DNA of 64,000 bases from Streptomyces bauhiniae (GTDB lineage Bacteria; Actinomycetota; Actinomycetes; Streptomycetales; Streptomycetaceae), in the NCBI RefSeq assembly GCF_004784475.1, contig NZ_SRRT01000003.1, positions 124,001 to 188,000 on the forward strand, read 5' to 3'. Under the pieces are notes generated by a model that saw only the letters and a list, made by a program, of their open reading frames with translations, was not told the DNA's origin and did not search any database. This document shows positions 40,074 to 49,336 of this stretch, piece by piece (position 1 is the first letter of the stretch; every line of letters starts with the position of its first letter). The position numbers and the translations under genes were made by a program.

Positions 40074-41174
40074 CTAGGGGTTGAGGGCCAGTTCCAGGTA
40101 GGCGGCGAAGATGACCAGGTGGACACCGCCCTGGAGCGGGGTGGCGCGGCCGGGTACGACCGTGAGCGAGGCGACGACCACGGTGAGCGCGAGCAACAGC
40201 ATGTGCGTGGAGCCGAGGCCCAGCACGAGCGGTCCGGAGAGCCAGATGGACGCCAGGGCGACGGCCGGGATGGTCAGCCCGATGCTGGCCATGGCGGAGC
40301 CCAGCGCGAGGTTGAGGCTGGTCTGGACCCGGTCGCGGCGGGCGGCGCGCAGCGCGGCGATGGTCTCCGGGAGCAGCACCAGCAGGGCGATGATCACACC
40401 GACGACGGCCGGAGGGAGCCCCGCGCCTTCCACCCCGGACTCGATGGTGGGCGAGACGCCCTTGGCGAGACCGACCACGCCGACGAGGGCGAGGCCGAGC
40501 AGGCCGAGGCTGATCCAGGCCCGGCGGGCGGTCGGGGGCGCCGCGTGGTCGGCCCCGGTGATGATGTCGCCCTCCTTGGTGACCGGCAGGAAGTAGTCGC
40601 GGTGCCGCACGGTCTGGGTGGTGACGAAGAGGCCGTAGAGGATCAGCGAGGAGAAGGCCGCGAACGTCAGTTGCACGGAGGAGAACTCGGGGCCGGGCTT
40701 GCTGGTCGTGAAGGTCGGCAGCACCAGGCTGAGGGTGGCCAGCGTGGCGACCGTCGCCAGGGCGGCCCCGGTGCCCTCGGGGTTGAACACGGCGGTGCCG
40801 TGCCGCAGGGAGCCGACCAGGAGGCAGATGCCGACGATGCCGTTGCAGGTGATCATCACGGCGGCGAACACCGTGTCGCGAGCCAGCGTGGCGCTCTTGT
40901 CCCCGCCGTCCACCATGAGGGTGACGATCAGTGCCACCTCGATGATGGTGACGGCGATGGCGAGCACCAGGGAGCCGAAGGGTTCGCCCACCCGGTGGGC
41001 GACGACCTCGGCGTGGTGCACGGCGGCCAGCACGGACCCGGCGAGCACGAGGGTGATCAGGGCGACGACCGCGCCGGGCAGGCCGCGGCCCCAGGTGAAG
41101 ACGAGGAGGACGACCGCGAGCACCGGCACGAGGAGCGTCCACCGCGCGGCGAGCGACCTGAGCCGAGTGATCAT
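40074..41174 (-). CDS. Calcium/proton antiporter, ChaA-type
   Basis: A 366-residue membrane protein with about 11 hydrophobic helices. The two alpha repeats of the cation/Ca2+ exchanger family are visible: GEPFGSLVLAIAVTIIEVALIV (N-terminal repeat with the acidic Glu) and VLLPETIAALRAARRDRVQTSLNLALGSAMASIGLT (C-terminal repeat). These resemble ChaA, which exports Ca2+ or Na+ for protons. ATG at 41174 has no obvious ribosome binding site. It lies downstream of terC, separated by a terminator. Confidence 0.85.
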   Translation of the reverse strand: MITRLRSLAARWTLLVPVLAVVLLVFTWGRGLPGAVVALITLVLAGSVLAAVHHAEVVAHRVGEPFGSLVLAIAVTIIEVALIVTLMVDGGDKSATLARDTVFAAVMITCNGIVGICLLVGSLRHGTAVFNPEGTGAALATVATLATLSLVLPTFTTSKPGPEFSSVQLTFAAFSSLILYGLFVTTQTVRHRDYFLPVTKEGDIITGADHAAPPTARRAWISLGLLGLALVGVVGLAKGVSPTIESGVEGAGLPPAVVGVIIALLVLLPETIAALRAARRDRVQTSLNLALGSAMASIGLTIPAVALASIWLSGPLVLGLGSTHMLLLALTVVVASLTVVPGRATPLQGGVHLVIFAAYLELALNP

Positions 41175-41273
41175 GCAGTGATGGTGGCAGAGGCGTACAG
41201 GGTTCGCATTCCGTTCGTTTCGTCCGGCGCACCGATCGGGCGGGCGCGGGGGGTTCGGTCGGAGCGGAGCCTT

Positions 41274-41314
41274 CCCGTGCGGAAGGTGCCGGGCTGCGGC
41301 ACCTTCCGCACGGG
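41274..41314 (-). terminator. Terminator of terC
   Basis: CCCGTGCGGAAGGTGCC and GGCACCTTCCGCACGGG form a perfect 17-bp stem with a 7-base loop, 26 bp past the terC stop. Confidence 0.75.
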
Positions 41315-41340
41315 TCGGCTGCCCCTCAAGCGATGAAGGG

Positions 41341-42336
41341 TCAGGCGTCGATGCTGTCCTTGGAGGCGCCGTCGCCCCCGGCCGCCTCGGCGGCGGCCTG
41401 CTTCCGGGAGGCGATGAGGCTGGTGATGGTGGTGATGACGAGCACGCCGCAGATCACGGCCAGGGAGACCGGGATGCTGATCTCCGGGACATGCACCCCC
41501 AGCTCGTGCAGGGCGTGCAGCACCAGCTTGACGCCGATGAAGCCCAGGATGACCGACAGTCCGTACGACAGGTGGACCAGCTTCTTCAGCAGGCCGCCGA
41601 TGAGGAAGTAGAGCTGCCGCAGACCCATCAGGGCGAAGGCGTTCGCGGTGAAGACGATGTACGGGTCCTGCGTCAGGCCGAAGATCGCGGGGATGGAGTC
41701 CAGCGCGAACAGCACGTCGGTGGTGCCGATGGCGAGCATCACGACCAGCATCGGGGTCATGACCCGCTTGCCGTTCTCCTCGATCCACAGCTTGGTGCCG
41801 TGGTACCGGTCGGCGACACCGAACCTGCGCTCGGCTGCCTTCAGGAGCTTGTTCTCCTCGTACTCCTCGTCCTCGTGATCGGCGCGGGCCTCCTGGATGA
41901 GCTTCCAGGCGGTCCAGATCAGGAAGGCGCCGAAGATGAAGAACACCCAGGAGAAGCTGGCGATGATCGCCGCGCCGGCCGCGATGAAGACGGCCCGCAG
42001 GACCAGGGCTATGAGCACACCGAAGAGCAGGACCCGCTGCTGGTACTGCGCGGGCACCGCGAACTTCGTCATGATCAGGACGAAGACGAAGAGGTTGTCG
42101 ACACTCAGCGACTTCTCGGTGATGAAGCCGGCGAAGAACTCCCCGGCGGGCTGGGCGCCCCCGAAGTAGAACAGTCCGAGGCCGAAGAGTCCGGCCAGGG
42201 CGATCCAGACGGCTGTCCAGATACCCGCTTCCTTGATGGACACCTCATGCGGCTTGCGGCCGATGAAGAAGTCCACCGCGATCAGGGCTGCCAGCCCCAC
42301 GATGGTCAAGACCCACAGGGTCATCGAGACGTCCAC
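41341..42336 (-). CDS. terC: TerC-family membrane protein, probable Mn2+ exporter
   Basis: A 331-residue integral membrane protein with eight or nine helices. EKSLSVDNLFVFVLIM and GTTDVLFALDSIPAIFGLT carry the conserved acidic residues of the TerC/Alx family. Alx and the Bacillus YceF/YkoY proteins export manganese. The start is GTG at 42336; GGAGG lies four to five bases upstream and is the target of the predicted riboswitch switch helix. A cytoplasmic loop near residues 150-185 is Glu/Asp/Lys-rich. Confidence 0.9.
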   Translation of the reverse strand: MDVSMTLWVLTIVGLAALIAVDFFIGRKPHEVSIKEAGIWTAVWIALAGLFGLGLFYFGGAQPAGEFFAGFITEKSLSVDNLFVFVLIMTKFAVPAQYQQRVLLFGVLIALVLRAVFIAAGAAIIASFSWVFFIFGAFLIWTAWKLIQEARADHEDEEYEENKLLKAAERRFGVADRYHGTKLWIEENGKRVMTPMLVVMLAIGTTDVLFALDSIPAIFGLTQDPYIVFTANAFALMGLRQLYFLIGGLLKKLVHLSYGLSVILGFIGVKLVLHALHELGVHVPEISIPVSLAVICGVLVITTITSLIASRKQAAAEAAGGDGASKDSIDA

Positions 42337-42339
42337 TGC

Positions 42340-42480
42340 ACCTCCGGCATCACGTCACGGCAAACATCAGCGTTGTCGCTGCCGGAGGTCTCTTCCACCC
42401 GAGGAACGGGCCGGCGCCCCGGAATCCATGGGGATTCGTACTGACGGGGCCGCCGCATCAGGGAGTACTCCCCTCCGCAC
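42340..42480 (-). promoter_or_regulatory. yybP-ykoY-type manganese riboswitch before terC
   Basis: On the minus strand the leader begins CGGAGGGGAGTA (plus 42466-42477) and ends GGAAGAGACCTCCGGC (plus 42381-42396). CGGAGG and CCTCCG form helix P1, and GGGGAGTA plus AGAGACC match the conserved 5' and 3' ends of the yybP-ykoY family. The 3' strand ACCTCCGGC (plus 42381-42389) is the exact complement of GCCGGAGGT (plus 42340-42348), which contains the terC ribosome binding site. Binding of Mn2+ would stabilise P1 and free the site, turning translation on. Confidence 0.72.
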
Positions 42481-42508
42481 GAATACGGTAGCGCAATCAC
42501 CAAGGGAG

Positions 42509-42533
42509 AGTAAAGAGAAAGGTAAAGTAAAGA
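42509..42533 (-). repeat. Direct repeat TCTTTACT upstream of the terC leader
   Basis: Two copies of TCTTTACT (plus strand 42509-42516 and 42526-42533), 17 bases apart, in an A+T-rich pocket between the TerD-fusion stop and the terC leader. TTTACT of the nearer copy could serve as a -35, 18 bases before TACCGT. Confidence 0.35.
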
Positions 42534-42557
42534 CCAAGTGAGCAGCTCAGAGGTTCT

Positions 42558-44297
42558 TTACTTCCTCTTGATCCTGGCTGCGGAGACCGCGCCGAGTACT
42601 TGCTGAACGACCGTGCCGCCCTGCGGTGGCAGGGACGGTTCGAAGGTCCAGGCGTGTCCGACCCAGGGATCGGCGAAATGGTCGTCGGGTGATGGCGTCA
42701 ATCGCATCAGCGAACGCCACAGCGGGTCGAGCAACGGCCCGTACTCCCCCGCGTCCGCCCGGTCCGCGACCAGCAGCAGATGGACCCCGGCCGCCGGACC
42801 CTCGTCGGCGAGGAAGCGGAGCCGGGTCAGAGCGCGGTCGTCGAAGCCCTGCGGGAAGTCGTTGACGATCAGCAGCCGCCGGGCCGTGTCGAAGCCGTCC
42901 GGCAGCGCCTCGGTGGCGCCGCCACCGATCGCCATGCGTACGAGGTCGACCCGCCGGGTGAGCGACTCCAGCGCCTGCGTGACGCCCGCCGTGCCCCTCG
43001 CGGGCGGTCCCGTCAGTGCGCCCGACCGGGTGAGGGCGCCGAGCGGTCCGGCCCCGGCCCCGGCCGGGTCGATGACCTCCACGGAGAATTCCCCCACCGG
43101 ATGGACGGCGAGCAGCCGCGCGGCGAGGGCGACGGCGACTTCCAGGGCCAGGCGGCGACGCTCGGCCGAGTCGTTGAAGTCGGCCGGTGTGGCGCCGCTG
43201 TCGACCCACAGGCCCCGCTCCAACGGGAGCCTGACCAGCATCGGGATACGCAGGGACGCGCTCTCGGGGAGGTGGAGGTCGCCCAGCCGTACGGCCTGGG
43301 GCGACTCGGCCGGCATCCGGTGACCGTGCCAGACGGGGCTGTCCCAGCGGGCGTACGCGGGTGGCAGGGCGGGCTCGACGACCTCCGCCTCGGCGGTGAG
43401 CTGGGCGACGTCACGGTCGTGGGCCGCCTTCGCCCGGCCCATCAGCTCGTCGTGCTTGGCCTGCGCCGCCTTCCGTGCCGCGTCCCCGGCGCCGCCGATC
43501 CTGGCGCGCGGATCGGCCAGGGCCTCGTCGAGTTCGCGGTCCAGGCGGCCGGCGGCGAAGTCGGCCGCGCTCCGGAGGGCGGCGGTGGAGCGGGCCAGGT
43601 CCTCGAACATGCCCCAGACCTGGTTGTACAGCCGCTCCTCTATGGACCAGCCCGCCGCGTCGCCCGCGACGGGCTGTGGCTGTGGCTGTGGCTGTGGCTG
43701 TGGGGAAGCCTGTCGGCCGGGGTGGGTGTAGTCGAGCGGTCCGCCCATGGCCGCCTCGCTGAGGCGCCCCGCTTCATGGATCGTTTCGGCCACATCGTGG
43801 GCATCCGGCAGCCCCAGGTCCGCCAGGAGCGCCGTGAGGCCCTCCGCGTACCCCTGGCCGACCGCGCGCACCTTCCAGCCGCCCTGCCTGCGGTACAGCT
43901 CCAGCGCGACGACGGCCGACTCCGCGTCAAGACCGGCGAGGGTGAAGCGGACGATCTCCGTGCCGTCGGCATCGGTGACGGTCGCTCGCGGGGCGGCGGT
44001 CGCGCCGAACCGCACTGCCGAGCCCGGCAGCGCCAGCAGCACGGTGACGCGGTGCACCGCTTCGGGCAGCTCCCCCAGGTCGACGGAGAGGCGGTGCTCG
44101 GCGGCGGCCGCGCGGGGCACTTCGACGCCGGGGAGGGCGGGAGCGCCGGGATGGGCGATCCGGTGACCCTCATGGACGCGGCCGCCCTCGTCACCGAGAG
44201 CGGCCGCCACGAGCACGGGGACCTCGGCCGAGATCAGGATCTCCAGCCGGGTCCGGGGCAGCGGGTGGTTCTGCCCCCGCACCAGTTCGGCCCCCAT
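42558..44297 (-). CDS. TerD domain fused to a large C-terminal domain
   Basis: A 579-residue protein. Residues 1-185 form a TerD domain (RGQNHPLP start, FTLAGLDAESAVVALELYRRQGGWKVRAVGQGYAEGLTALL), the Ca2+-binding stress-response fold. A PQ repeat, (PQ)5, follows near residue 200, encoded by five GGCTGT hexamers on the plus strand. The C-terminal 370 residues have a helical segment and then RRLLIVNDFPQGFDDRALTRLRFLADEGPAAGVHLLLVADR, which resembles FtsK/HerA-like proteins found with ter genes but lacks an obvious Walker A. Role presumed in the Ter membrane-associated stress complex. Confidence 0.75.
   Translation of the reverse strand: MGAELVRGQNHPLPRTRLEILISAEVPVLVAAALGDEGGRVHEGHRIAHPGAPALPGVEVPRAAAAEHRLSVDLGELPEAVHRVTVLLALPGSAVRFGATAAPRATVTDADGTEIVRFTLAGLDAESAVVALELYRRQGGWKVRAVGQGYAEGLTALLADLGLPDAHDVAETIHEAGRLSEAAMGGPLDYTHPGRQASPQPQPQPQPQPVAGDAAGWSIEERLYNQVWGMFEDLARSTAALRSAADFAAGRLDRELDEALADPRARIGGAGDAARKAAQAKHDELMGRAKAAHDRDVAQLTAEAEVVEPALPPAYARWDSPVWHGHRMPAESPQAVRLGDLHLPESASLRIPMLVRLPLERGLWVDSGATPADFNDSAERRRLALEVAVALAARLLAVHPVGEFSVEVIDPAGAGAGPLGALTRSGALTGPPARGTAGVTQALESLTRRVDLVRMAIGGGATEALPDGFDTARRLLIVNDFPQGFDDRALTRLRFLADEGPAAGVHLLLVADRADAGEYGPLLDPLWRSLMRLTPSPDDHFADPWVGHAWTFEPSLPPQGGTVVQQVLGAVSAARIKRK
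43672..43701 (+). repeat. Hexanucleotide microsatellite in the TerD-fusion gene
   Basis: Five tandem copies of GGCTGT, encoding a Pro-Gln linker on the minus strand. Gain or loss of a copy would change linker length by two residues without a frameshift. Confidence 0.85.
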
Positions 44298-44340
44298 CGC
44301 CGTCCCCCTGTGTCGTGTGGTGGTGCGCGCCGGGCGGGTT

Positions 44341-44919
44341 CTACAGGTGCGGCAGGATCGCCGGCATCAGGTCCTGGAAGGTGCGCCCGTTGGCCGGCTC
44401 GCCCAGCGCGGTCATCGTCCAGCCGGCGCCCTGGCGGTGCACCTTGGCCATGATCTGCGCCGTGTACTGGCCGCCGCCCGCCAGCGTGTAGCGCGCGAGC
44501 TCCTGGCCGTTGGTCTCGTCCACCAGGCGGCAGAACGCGTTCTGCACCTCCTGGAAGGTCTGCCCGGTGAAGGAGTTCACCGTGAAGACGATCTGGTCGA
44601 CGTGGGGCGGAACCCGCTGGAGGTCCACCAGCACGGCCTCGTCGTCACCGCCCTGCCCGACACCGCCGACGAGGTTGTCCCCGGTGTGCCGCACGGAGCC
44701 GTCGTCGCTCACCAGATGGCGGAAGAAGACCACGTCGACCGGCTGCTTCTCCGCGAAGAGGACCGCAGAGGCGTCCAGGTCGATCTCGCGGGTGCGCGAG
44801 CCGAACAGCCCGCGTCGCTTCGCCGCCTGCCAGCCGAGACCCATACGGACCGCGGTCAGGGTGGCCCCGTCCTTCTTCTCCAGGCTGATGGCCTGGCCCT
44901 TGGTCATGTTGACGGTCAC
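44341..44919 (-). CDS. terD: TerD-family protein
   Basis: A 192-residue single-domain TerD protein, the normal family length. MTVNMTKGQAISLEKKDG is the usual N-terminus, VRMGLGWQ and EIDLDASAVLF follow, and the Ca2+ loops appear as DDGSVRHTGDNLVGG. VNSFTGQTFQEVQNAFCRLVD is typical. GTG at 44919 has GAGAGGGG eight bases upstream. It lies 43 bp before the TerD-fusion gene on the same strand, so the two probably form an operon. Family members give tellurite resistance and general stress tolerance. Confidence 0.93.
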   Translation of the reverse strand: MTVNMTKGQAISLEKKDGATLTAVRMGLGWQAAKRRGLFGSRTREIDLDASAVLFAEKQPVDVVFFRHLVSDDGSVRHTGDNLVGGVGQGGDDEAVLVDLQRVPPHVDQIVFTVNSFTGQTFQEVQNAFCRLVDETNGQELARYTLAGGGQYTAQIMAKVHRQGAGWTMTALGEPANGRTFQDLMPAILPHL

Positions 44920-45075
44920 GGCTGAATCCCCTCTCGGTGTTCCCCTGTTGCCGCGCATCGCGCGGTTGCCCAGAACCCTACGCAGCGTCGCCGACCGTGC
45001 CGAACCCCGGCCCGCGCTTTGTGTCGGTGTTGCAACACTGGGCGCGTATGCCGAGGTCCGGACGGGTCGGGAGGG

Positions 45076-47223
45076 TCAGGCGAGACCGGCCTCCCGCATC
45101 TGGCGCAGTTCCTTCTTCATCTCGGACACCTCGTCACGCAGCCGGGCGGCGATCTCGAACTGGAGCTCCGCGGCGGCCGCGCGCATCCGGTCCGTCATCT
45201 CCTCGATCTGCCCGGCGAGTTCGGCGGCCGGCTGGTCGGTGGGCTGCGTCTTGCCCTTGGCCTTCGTCCTGGCCGCCTTCGCCTTGGCGTCGGCGGTCGC
45301 CTTGCCACCCAGGCTGGGCACCGGCGTCTTGGCCGCCTTGCCGTCCTTCTGCTGCCGGTAGCCGGTGCCGAGGAGCTGCTCGGTGTCGACATCCTCGCGG
45401 GCGATCTGCGCGACGATGTCGTTGATCTTCTTGCGCAGCGGCTGCGGGTCGATGCCCTTGGCCTTGTTGTACGCGACCTGCTTCTCGCGGCGCCGGTTGG
45501 TCTCGTCGATGGCCTTCTCCATCGCCGGGGTGATCTTGTCGGCGTACATGTGAACCTGGCCGGAGACGTTGCGCGCCGCACGGCCGATGGTCTGGATCAG
45601 CGAGGTGCCGGAGCGCAGGAAGCCCTCCTTGTCGGCGTCGAGAATGGCCACCAGGGACACCTCGGGCAGGTCGAGGCCCTCGCGCAGCAGGTTGATGCCG
45701 ACCAGGACGTCGTACTCACCGGCGCGCAGCTCGCGCAGCAGCTCCACGCGGCGCAGGGTGTCGACGTCGCTGTGCAGATAGCGGACCTGGATACCGAGTT
45801 CGACGAAGTAGTCGGTGAGGTCCTCGGCCATCTTCTTGGTGAGCGTGGTGACCAGGACGCGCTCGTCCTTGTCGGTGCGCTCCCGGATCTCGTGCACCAA
45901 GTCGTCGATCTGGCCCTCGGTGGGCTTGACCACGACCTCGGGGTCGACCAGGCCGGTCGGGCGGATGATCTGCTCCACCACCCCGTCACCGCGGGACAGC
46001 TCGTAGGCGCCCGGCGTCGCCGACAGATACACGGTCTGCCCGATGCGCTCCTGGAACTCCTCCCACTTCAGCGGGCGGTTGTCCAGCGCGGAGGGCAGCC
46101 GGAAGCCATGGTCGACCAGGGTGCGCTTCCTGGACGCGTCGCCCTCGTACATGGCGCCGATCTGCGGGACGGTGACGTGCGACTCGTCGATGACCAGCAG
46201 GAAGTCGTCCGGGAAGTAGTCGAGCAGGGTGTTCGGCGGGGAGCCGGGGAGGCGGCCGTCGAAGTGCATCGAGTAGTTCTCCACGCCGGAGCAGGTGCCG
46301 ATCTGGCGGAGCATCTCGATGTCGTAGGTGGTGCGCATCCGCAGACGCTGGGCCTCCAGGAGCTTGCCCTGCTTCTCCAGCTCGGCCAGGCGCTCCCCCA
46401 GCTCCTTCTCGATGCCGTTGACGGCACGCTCCATGCGCTCCGGTCCGGCGACGTAGTGGGAGGCGGGGAAGACGTAGAGCTGCTGGTCGTCGCTGATGAT
46501 CTCGCCGGTGATCGGGTGCAGCGTGGAGAGCGCCTCGATCTCGTCGCCGAACATCTCGATGCGGACGGCCAGCTCCTCGTAGACCGGGAAGATCTCGATG
46601 GTGTCGCCGCGCACGCGGAAGGTGCCGCGGGAGAAGGCGGTGTCGTTGCGCGTGTACTGGATGTCGACGAAGCGGCGCAGCAGGTCGTCCCGGTCGATCT
46701 CCTCGCCGACCTTGAGGGGGACCATGCGGTCCACGTACTCCTGCGGGGTGCCCAGGCCGTAGATGCAGGAGACGGAGGCGACCACGACCACGTCACGGCG
46801 GGTGAGCAGGGAGTTGGTCGCCGAGTGGCGCAGGCGCTCGACCTCCTCGTTGATCGAGGAGTCCTTCTCGATGTAGGTGTCCGACTGCGGGACGTACGCC
46901 TCGGGCTGGTAGTAGTCGTAGTACGAGACGAAGTATTCGACCGCGTTGTTGGGGAGCAGCTCGCGGAACTCGTTGGCCAACTGGGCGGCCAGCGTCTTGT
47001 TCGGCGCCATGACCAGGGTCGGGCGCTGGAGCTTCTCGATCATCCACGCGGTGGTGGCGGACTTGCCGGTACCGGTCGCGCCGAGCAGTACGACGTCCTT
47101 CTCGCCGCCCTGCACACGCTTGGCCAGGTCGGCGATGGCCGCCGGCTGGTCGCCGCTGGGCTGGTAGGGGCTGACGACCTCGAAGGGCGCCACCGTGCGT
47201 TCGATCTTTGAAACGGGCCGCAT
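45076..47223 (-). CDS. uvrB: UvrABC excinuclease subunit B
   Basis: Damage-verification helicase of nucleotide excision repair. The 715-residue protein has Walker A at GATGTGKS (residues 48-55), the beta-hairpin [19 protein letters not shown] that clamps DNA, the DEAD-like motif VIDESHVT, and motif [11 protein letters not shown]. An Ala/Lys-rich linker precedes the C-terminal UVR motif ([20 protein letters not shown]) that binds UvrC. ATG at 47223 has no ribosome binding site; it lies seven bases after TACGGT of a perfect damage promoter, so the mRNA is probably leaderless. Confidence 0.96.
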   Translation of the reverse strand: MRPVSKIERTVAPFEVVSPYQPSGDQPAAIADLAKRVQGGEKDVVLLGATGTGKSATTAWMIEKLQRPTLVMAPNKTLAAQLANEFRELLPNNAVEYFVSYYDYYQPEAYVPQSDTYIEKDSSINEEVERLRHSATNSLLTRRDVVVVASVSCIYGLGTPQEYVDRMVPLKVGEEIDRDDLLRRFVDIQYTRNDTAFSRGTFRVRGDTIEIFPVYEELAVRIEMFGDEIEALSTLHPITGEIISDDQQLYVFPASHYVAGPERMERAVNGIEKELGERLAELEKQGKLLEAQRLRMRTTYDIEMLRQIGTCSGVENYSMHFDGRLPGSPPNTLLDYFPDDFLLVIDESHVTVPQIGAMYEGDASRKRTLVDHGFRLPSALDNRPLKWEEFQERIGQTVYLSATPGAYELSRGDGVVEQIIRPTGLVDPEVVVKPTEGQIDDLVHEIRERTDKDERVLVTTLTKKMAEDLTDYFVELGIQVRYLHSDVDTLRRVELLRELRAGEYDVLVGINLLREGLDLPEVSLVAILDADKEGFLRSGTSLIQTIGRAARNVSGQVHMYADKITPAMEKAIDETNRRREKQVAYNKAKGIDPQPLRKKINDIVAQIAREDVDTEQLLGTGYRQQKDGKAAKTPVPSLGGKATADAKAKAARTKAKGKTQPTDQPAAELAGQIEEMTDRMRAAAAELQFEIAARLRDEVSEMKKELRQMREAGLA

Positions 47224-47230
47224 GGAATCA

Positions 47231-47253
47231 ACCGTACGACCCCCCACTGACAA
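47231..47253 (-). promoter_or_regulatory. PafBC/RecA-NDp type damage promoter of uvrB
   Basis: TTGTCAGTG, 8-base spacer, TACGGT on the minus strand, ending seven bases before the uvrB ATG. Confidence 0.82.
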
Positions 47254-47264
47254 CGGGCCGGGAG

Positions 47265-48140
47265 TCAGTTGCGCTGCGGGGTGCGGGAGCCGTGGGCGTC
47301 GGCGTGGACCGGCTCCCGGTGCGGCCGGTGCGGCGGGCGAATGCGCTGGTGGGAGGGTACGGCGGCGGCCGGGACGCCCGGCTTGGACTCCTCGGGGATG
47401 CGCCGCGGCGCGCCCTTGACCATCAGCGGATCGAACATCACGACGACGGCCGCGAGGAGCAGGAGGGCGAGCGGTCCGATGAGGATCGGCGCGAGCACGG
47501 CGGCCGGGGAGCCGCTGGTGGCGGTGCCGGGGGTGCCGTGGAGGTGCACGGTGAGTCCGGCCATCCCGGTGTAGTGCATGCCGCTGACGGCGAGGCCCAT
47601 GACGAGACTGGCGCCGATGCTGCCCCGCCATCCTCTGACGCTTCCGGCGGCCCAGAGGGCGACGGTGGCGGCCACGACGGCGATGACGACGGAGGCGACG
47701 ACACCGGTGATGTCGTAGGTGAACTGTCCGTCGAAGCGCATGCCGGCCATGCCGAGATAGTGCATCGAGGCGACGCCCAGACCGGTGATCGTGCCGCCGG
47801 TGACGAGCGAGGTGCCGGTGGCGCCCCGGTAGCCGATGATGAAGATCCCGACGCCCACCATGAGGATGGCCAGACCGAGGCTTGCGTAGGTCATCGGTTT
47901 GTCGAAGCGGATCGGCGTCTCGTCGATGGAGAAGCCCATCATGGCGATGAAGTGCATGGTCCAGATGCCGGAGCCGATCGCGGTCGAGCCCAGGGCCAGC
48001 CACGCGGGCCGCCAGGAGTGGGTGACCAGCAGGGACCGGGTGGTGCAGCGCAGGCCGAGGGCGCCGCCCAGGCAGGCCATCACATAGCCCACGAGGGGGG
48101 TGACGACCCCGTAGCTGAATCCGTCGATCGTGCCTCGCAT
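47265..48140 (-). CDS. MHYT-domain integral membrane sensor protein
   Basis: A 291-residue membrane protein with seven predicted helices. Three MHYT motifs are visible: [22 protein letters not shown] and [11 protein letters not shown]; their Met and His residues are proposed to bind copper and sense O2, CO or NO. The C-terminal 55 residues are polar and His/Arg/Pro-rich with no output domain such as GGDEF, so it may act through a partner. The stop is 41 bp from uvrB, inside the region that carries the uvrB promoter. Confidence 0.88.
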   Translation of the reverse strand: MRGTIDGFSYGVVTPLVGYVMACLGGALGLRCTTRSLLVTHSWRPAWLALGSTAIGSGIWTMHFIAMMGFSIDETPIRFDKPMTYASLGLAILMVGVGIFIIGYRGATGTSLVTGGTITGLGVASMHYLGMAGMRFDGQFTYDITGVVASVVIAVVAATVALWAAGSVRGWRGSIGASLVMGLAVSGMHYTGMAGLTVHLHGTPGTATSGSPAAVLAPILIGPLALLLLAAVVVMFDPLMVKGAPRRIPEESKPGVPAAAVPSHQRIRPPHRPHREPVHADAHGSRTPQRN

Positions 48141-48418
48141 GCGCGGCTGTTCCTCGCCTTCTCGCGTCCCTCTACCGACGCGATGTTCCCCCTGCCCCGG
48201 ACCGCTGTGGCGGTCGGGGCTGTCGGAGAGAGTATGGCCGCCACCGGAATGGTCGAATGATTTTCCGGCAAAGAACCACGGCTTTACCCCACTTGTGCGG
48301 CACCGGTGTGCGGAGTTGGGCTCCGCCGTTCATCGTGTGGCCATTCCGCGCTCCTGTGCCGTTGACGCTCTGCTGTCACTCTGGTGCTGTTGGTATTCGC
48401 CGGACGTGAGGAGTACGC

Positions 48419-49288
48419 ATGCACGCGCACGCAGTCGCCGCCGCGGCCACCGCCGCCCTGGGGGCGACGGTCCTGCTGAGCCCCGGCTCCGACGGCCGGC
48501 CGGTCCGGGCGGCCCAGCCCACGGTGGTCGCCCACCGCGGGGCCTCCGCGTACGCGCCCGAGAACACGCTGTCCGCCATCGACAAGGCGGCGAGGCTGGG
48601 CTTCTCCTGGGTGGAGAACGACGTGCAGCGCACCAAGGACGGCAAGCTGGTCGTCATCCACGACGACAGTCTGGCGCGCACCACGAACGTCGAGGACGTC
48701 TTCCCCGGCCGGGCTCCCTGGAAGGTCAAGGACTTCACGGCGGCGGAGATCGCCCGGCTGGACGCGGGGAGCTGGTTCTCCCCCGTCTTCGCGGGCGCGC
48801 GCGTGCCGACGCTGGAGCGCTACATGCGCCGGGTCGAGCACAACCACGAGAAACTCCTGCTGGAGGTCAAGAACCCCGAGCTGTACCCGGGCATCGAGGC
48901 ACAGATCCTCAAGACCCTGAGCAACGAGGGCTGGCTGGACCGCGCGCACCGGAGCCGCCTGATCGTGCAGAGCTTCAGCGCGGACAGCATCCGTACCGTG
49001 CACCAGCTCAAGCCCGCGCTGACCACCGGCTTCCTGGGCCGCCCGAAGATCGCCGAGCTGAGCGGGTACGCCCGGTTCGCCGACCTGATCAACCCGGCGT
49101 ACGCGGACATCTCCGCGAGCTACGTCTCGACCGCGCACGCGCTGAAGGGACCGCACGGCAAGCCTCTGCGGGTCTTCACCTGGACGGTGAACGACGCGGC
49201 CACGGCGCGGAAGGTCCGGGGCTACGGCGTCGACGGCATCATCACCAACAAGCCGGACGTGGTGCGCACGGCCCTCAGCGCCGACTGA
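48419..49288 (+). CDS. Secreted glycerophosphodiester phosphodiesterase
   Basis: A 289-residue exported GDPD. The N-terminus is a short signal peptide (AVAAAATAALGATVLL, cleavage probably near VRAA). The catalytic pattern is VVAHRGASAYAPENT (His39, Arg40), ENDVQRTKDGKLVVIHDD with Glu66, Asp68 and His81, and LLEVKNP; VFTWTVND and GVDGIITNKPD close the barrel. It should release glycerol-3-phosphate from deacylated phospholipids or teichoic acids, helping phosphate supply. ATG at 48419 has GAGGAG upstream. The 278-bp gap before it (48141-48418) shows nothing else clear. Confidence 0.9.
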   Translation: MHAHAVAAAATAALGATVLLSPGSDGRPVRAAQPTVVAHRGASAYAPENTLSAIDKAARLGFSWVENDVQRTKDGKLVVIHDDSLARTTNVEDVFPGRAPWKVKDFTAAEIARLDAGSWFSPVFAGARVPTLERYMRRVEHNHEKLLLEVKNPELYPGIEAQILKTLSNEGWLDRAHRSRLIVQSFSADSIRTVHQLKPALTTGFLGRPKIAELSGYARFADLINPAYADISASYVSTAHALKGPHGKPLRVFTWTVNDAATARKVRGYGVDGIITNKPDVVRTALSAD

Positions 49289-49306
49289 TTCCCAGGTCAG
49301 GGCCCG

Positions 49307-49329
49307 TTGTCGGTGGTGGGTCGTAACGT
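49307..49329 (+). promoter_or_regulatory. PafBC/RecA-NDp type damage promoter of ogt
   Basis: TTGTCGGTG at 49307-49315, 8-base spacer, TAACGT at 49324-49329; the ogt ATG is seven bases further. A perfect match to TTGTCRGTG-N8-TANNNT. Confidence 0.82.
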
Positions 49330-49336
49330 GGTCGGC

